From Burkholderia sp. (GTDB lineage: Bacteria > Pseudomonadota > Gammaproteobacteria > Burkholderiales > Burkholderiaceae), in the NCBI RefSeq assembly GCF_018375725.1, contig NZ_JAHACR010000236.1:1-6847 (forward strand): a stretch of DNA of 6,847 nucleotides, read 5' to 3'. The translations under genes and the position numbers were made by a program. The notes under the pieces are model-generated. The model did no database searches. It worked only from the letters and a program-made list of their open reading frames with translations, and had not been told where the DNA came from. Shown here piece by piece: positions 5,216-6,847 of the stretch (the first letter of the stretch is position 1; each line of letters opens with the position of its first letter).

Positions 5216-6847
5216 CTATTCGACCTCGACCGCCTCTTCATTCGGCTTGTGCGGCGGATTCGCCAGCTTGTCGAACGAAAGCGTCACCTTGTCGTTTTCG
5301 TCGACGTCGACCGTCACGTGGCCGCCGTTGACCAGCTTGCCGAACAGCAGTTCGTCGGCGAGTGCGCGACGGATCGTGTCCTGGATCAGCCGCTGCATCG
5401 GCCGCGCGCCCATCAGCGGATCGAAGCCGTGCGTCGCGAGATGCTTGCGCAGCGCGTCGGTGAAGAGCGCGTCGACCTTCTTCTCGTGCAACTGCTCCTC
5501 GAGCTGGATCAGGAACTTGTCGACCACCCGCATGATGATTTCCTCATCGAGCGAACGGAAGCTGATGATCGCATCGAGACGGTTGCGGAACTCCGGCGTG
5601 AACAGGCGCTTGATGTCGGCCATCTCGTCGCCCGTTTCGCGGCGCGTCGTGAAGCCGATCGTCGCCTTCTGCATCGACTCGGCCCCCGCGTTCGTCGTCA
5701 TGATGATGATGACGTTGCGGAAATCCGCCTTGCGGCCGTTGTTGTCCGTCAGCGTGCCGTGGTCCATCACCTGCAGCAGCACGTTGAAGATGTCCGGATG
5801 CGCCTTCTCGATTTCGTCGAGCAGCAGCACGCAGTGCGGCTTCTTCGTGACGGCCTCGGTGAGCAGGCCGCCCTGGTCGAACCCGACGTAACCCGGCGGC
5901 GCGCCGATCAGCCGGCTGACCGCATGGCGCTCCATGTATTCCGACATGTCGAAGCGGATCAGCTCGATGCCGAGCGTGAACGCGAGCTGGCGCGCCACTT
6001 CGGTCTTGCCGACGCCCGTCGGGCCGGAGAACAGGAACGCCCCGATCGGCTTGTCCATCTTGCCCAGCCCCGCGCGCGCCATCTTGATCGACGCGGCGAG
6101 CGCGTCGATCGCCGGATCCTGGCCGAACACGACACTCTTCAGGTCGCGATCGAGCGTCTGCAGCTTGCTGCGGTCGTCCTGCGACTCGCTCTTCGCCGGC
6201 ACGCGCGCGATCTTCGCGATGATCTCCTCGATCTCGCCCTTGCCGATCGTCTTCTTCTGCTTCGACTTCGGCAGGATGCGCTGTGCCGCGCCCGCTTCGT
6301 CGATCACGTCGATCGCCTTGTCGGGCAGATGCCGGTCGGTGATGAAGCGCGCCGACAACTCGGCCGCCGCCGACAGTGCGCCCGACGAATACTTGACGCC
6401 GTGATGCTCCTCGAAGCGCGACTTCAGGCCGCGCAGGATCGCCACCGTCTGCTCGACGGTCGGCTCGGTCACGTCGATCTTCTGGAAGCGCCGCGACAGC
6501 GCCGCGTCCTTCTCGAAGATGCCGCGATATTCGGTGAACGTCGTCGCGCCGATGCACTTGAGCGTGCCCGACGACAGCGCCGGCTTCAGCAGGTTCGACG
6601 CATCCAGCGTGCCGCCCGACGCCGCGCCGGCGCCGATCAGCGTATGAATCTCGTCGATGAACAGGATCGCGTGCGGACGCTCCTTCAACTCCTTGAGCAC
6701 CGTCTTCAGGCGCTGCTCGAAATCGCCGCGATACTTGGTGCCCGCGAGCAACGCGCCCATATCGAGCGAATACACCTGCGCGTTCGCGAGGATGTCCGGC
6801 ACCTCGCCGCGCGTGATGCGATACGCGAGCCCTTCTGCGATCGCCGT
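5216..6847 (-). CDS. clpA: ATP-dependent Clp protease ATP-binding subunit ClpA (5' end outside window)
   Basis: ClpA is a hexameric AAA+ unfoldase that feeds proteins into the ClpP peptidase; with the adaptor ClpS it degrades N-degron substrates. The 543 residues present are the C-terminal part; about 220 residues, including the N-domain and the first Walker A up to its lysine, lie beyond the right edge. The fragment opens at the Thr of that motif (TAIAEGLAYR). AAA domain 1 shows pore loop KYRG (38-41), Walker B LFIDE (62-66) and SRRF (118-121). Domain 2 shows Walker A GPTGVGKT (275-282), pore loop GYVG (319-322), Walker B LLLDE (341-345), PEFRNRLD (418-425) and sensor 2 GARPMQR (480-486). 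The ClpP-docking tripeptide is IGF (397-399), where E. coli ClpA has IGL. The short spacer between the two AAA domains, with no long coiled coil, excludes ClpB and ClpC. The frame continues to the window edge, so a GTG at 6802 is internal. clpS would be expected just upstream, outside the window. Confidence 0.97.
   Translation of the reverse strand, partial: TAIAEGLAYRITRGEVPDILANAQVYSLDMGALLAGTKYRGDFEQRLKTVLKELKERPHAILFIDEIHTLIGAGAASGGTLDASNLLKPALSSGTLKCIGATTFTEYRGIFEKDAALSRRFQKIDVTEPTVEQTVAILRGLKSRFEEHHGVKYSSGALSAAAELSARFITDRHLPDKAIDVIDEAGAAQRILPKSKQKKTIGKGEIEEIIAKIARVPAKSESQDDRSKLQTLDRDLKSVVFGQDPAIDALAASIKMARAGLGKMDKPIGAFLFSGPTGVGKTEVARQLAFTLGIELIRFDMSEYMERHAVSRLIGAPPGYVGFDQGGLLTEAVTKKPHCVLLLDEIEKAHPDIFNVLLQVMDHGTLTDNNGRKADFRNVIIIMTTNAGAESMQKATIGFTTRRETGDEMADIKRLFTPEFRNRLDAIISFRSLDEEIIMRVVDKFLIQLEEQLHEKKVDALFTDALRKHLATHGFDPLMGARPMQRLIQDTIRRALADELLFGKLVNGGHVTVDVDENDKVTLSFDKLANPPHKPNEEAVEVE

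Noticed and set aside
3627..5891. Very long + strand open frame (754 codons) opposite the permease and the end of clpA
   Set aside because: Its composition is typical of antisense frames in high-GC DNA (Arg/His/Glu-rich, then Ser-rich). It crosses two well-supported genes and both intergenic gaps, and resembles no protein family.
1..6847. Search by eye for mobile elements, CRISPR arrays, tRNA or rRNA genes, or toxin-antitoxin and defence genes
   Set aside because: No transposase or integrase, terminal repeats, regularly spaced repeats, tRNA-like sequence or such genes were seen. The region is compact core-type coding DNA.

Overview
The window reads as a chromosomal segment of a high-GC betaproteobacterium, most likely Burkholderia or a close relative. 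The basis is strong G/C bias at third codon positions, the gene order ileS-lspA-coaBC-dut, and proteins that resemble betaproteobacterial versions of these families. The genus is an inference from memory of protein families and gene order, not from a search.

Left part (1 to about 2700, + strand): a housekeeping cluster. It holds the 3' end of ileS (isoleucyl-tRNA synthetase, zinc-finger tail), lspA (lipoprotein signal peptidase) starting directly after the ileS stop, coaBC (bifunctional coenzyme A biosynthesis enzyme, TTG start with a strong ribosome binding site), and dut (dUTPase). All four point the same way with gaps of 0, 69 and 61 bases, so they are probably co-transcribed. Two GC-rich hairpins sit in the two larger gaps. 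A strong hairpin after dut lies between converging genes and can stop transcription from both sides, better for the leftward transcript.

Middle part (2755 to 5114, - strand): two integral membrane protein genes. The first is a DUF347-type protein with four exact-spacing internal repeats, each carrying a conserved Trp and a conserved Asp. Its upstream region has an AT-richer candidate promoter with an 11-base-period direct repeat resembling OmpR/PmrA-class response-regulator boxes. The second is an amino acid permease of the AAT branch of the APC superfamily, for which a downstream TTG start is preferred here.

Right part (5216 to the end, - strand): most of clpA, the ATPase of the ClpAP protease. 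It is cut by the window edge just after the first Walker A lysine. A clear intrinsic terminator follows it and lies inside the short gap before the permease.

This is mostly ordinary core genome. I found no mobile element, CRISPR array, tRNA or rRNA, and no defence-like system. The least understood items are the fourfold-repeat membrane protein, its possible regulator box, and how the permease is transcribed past the clpA terminator.
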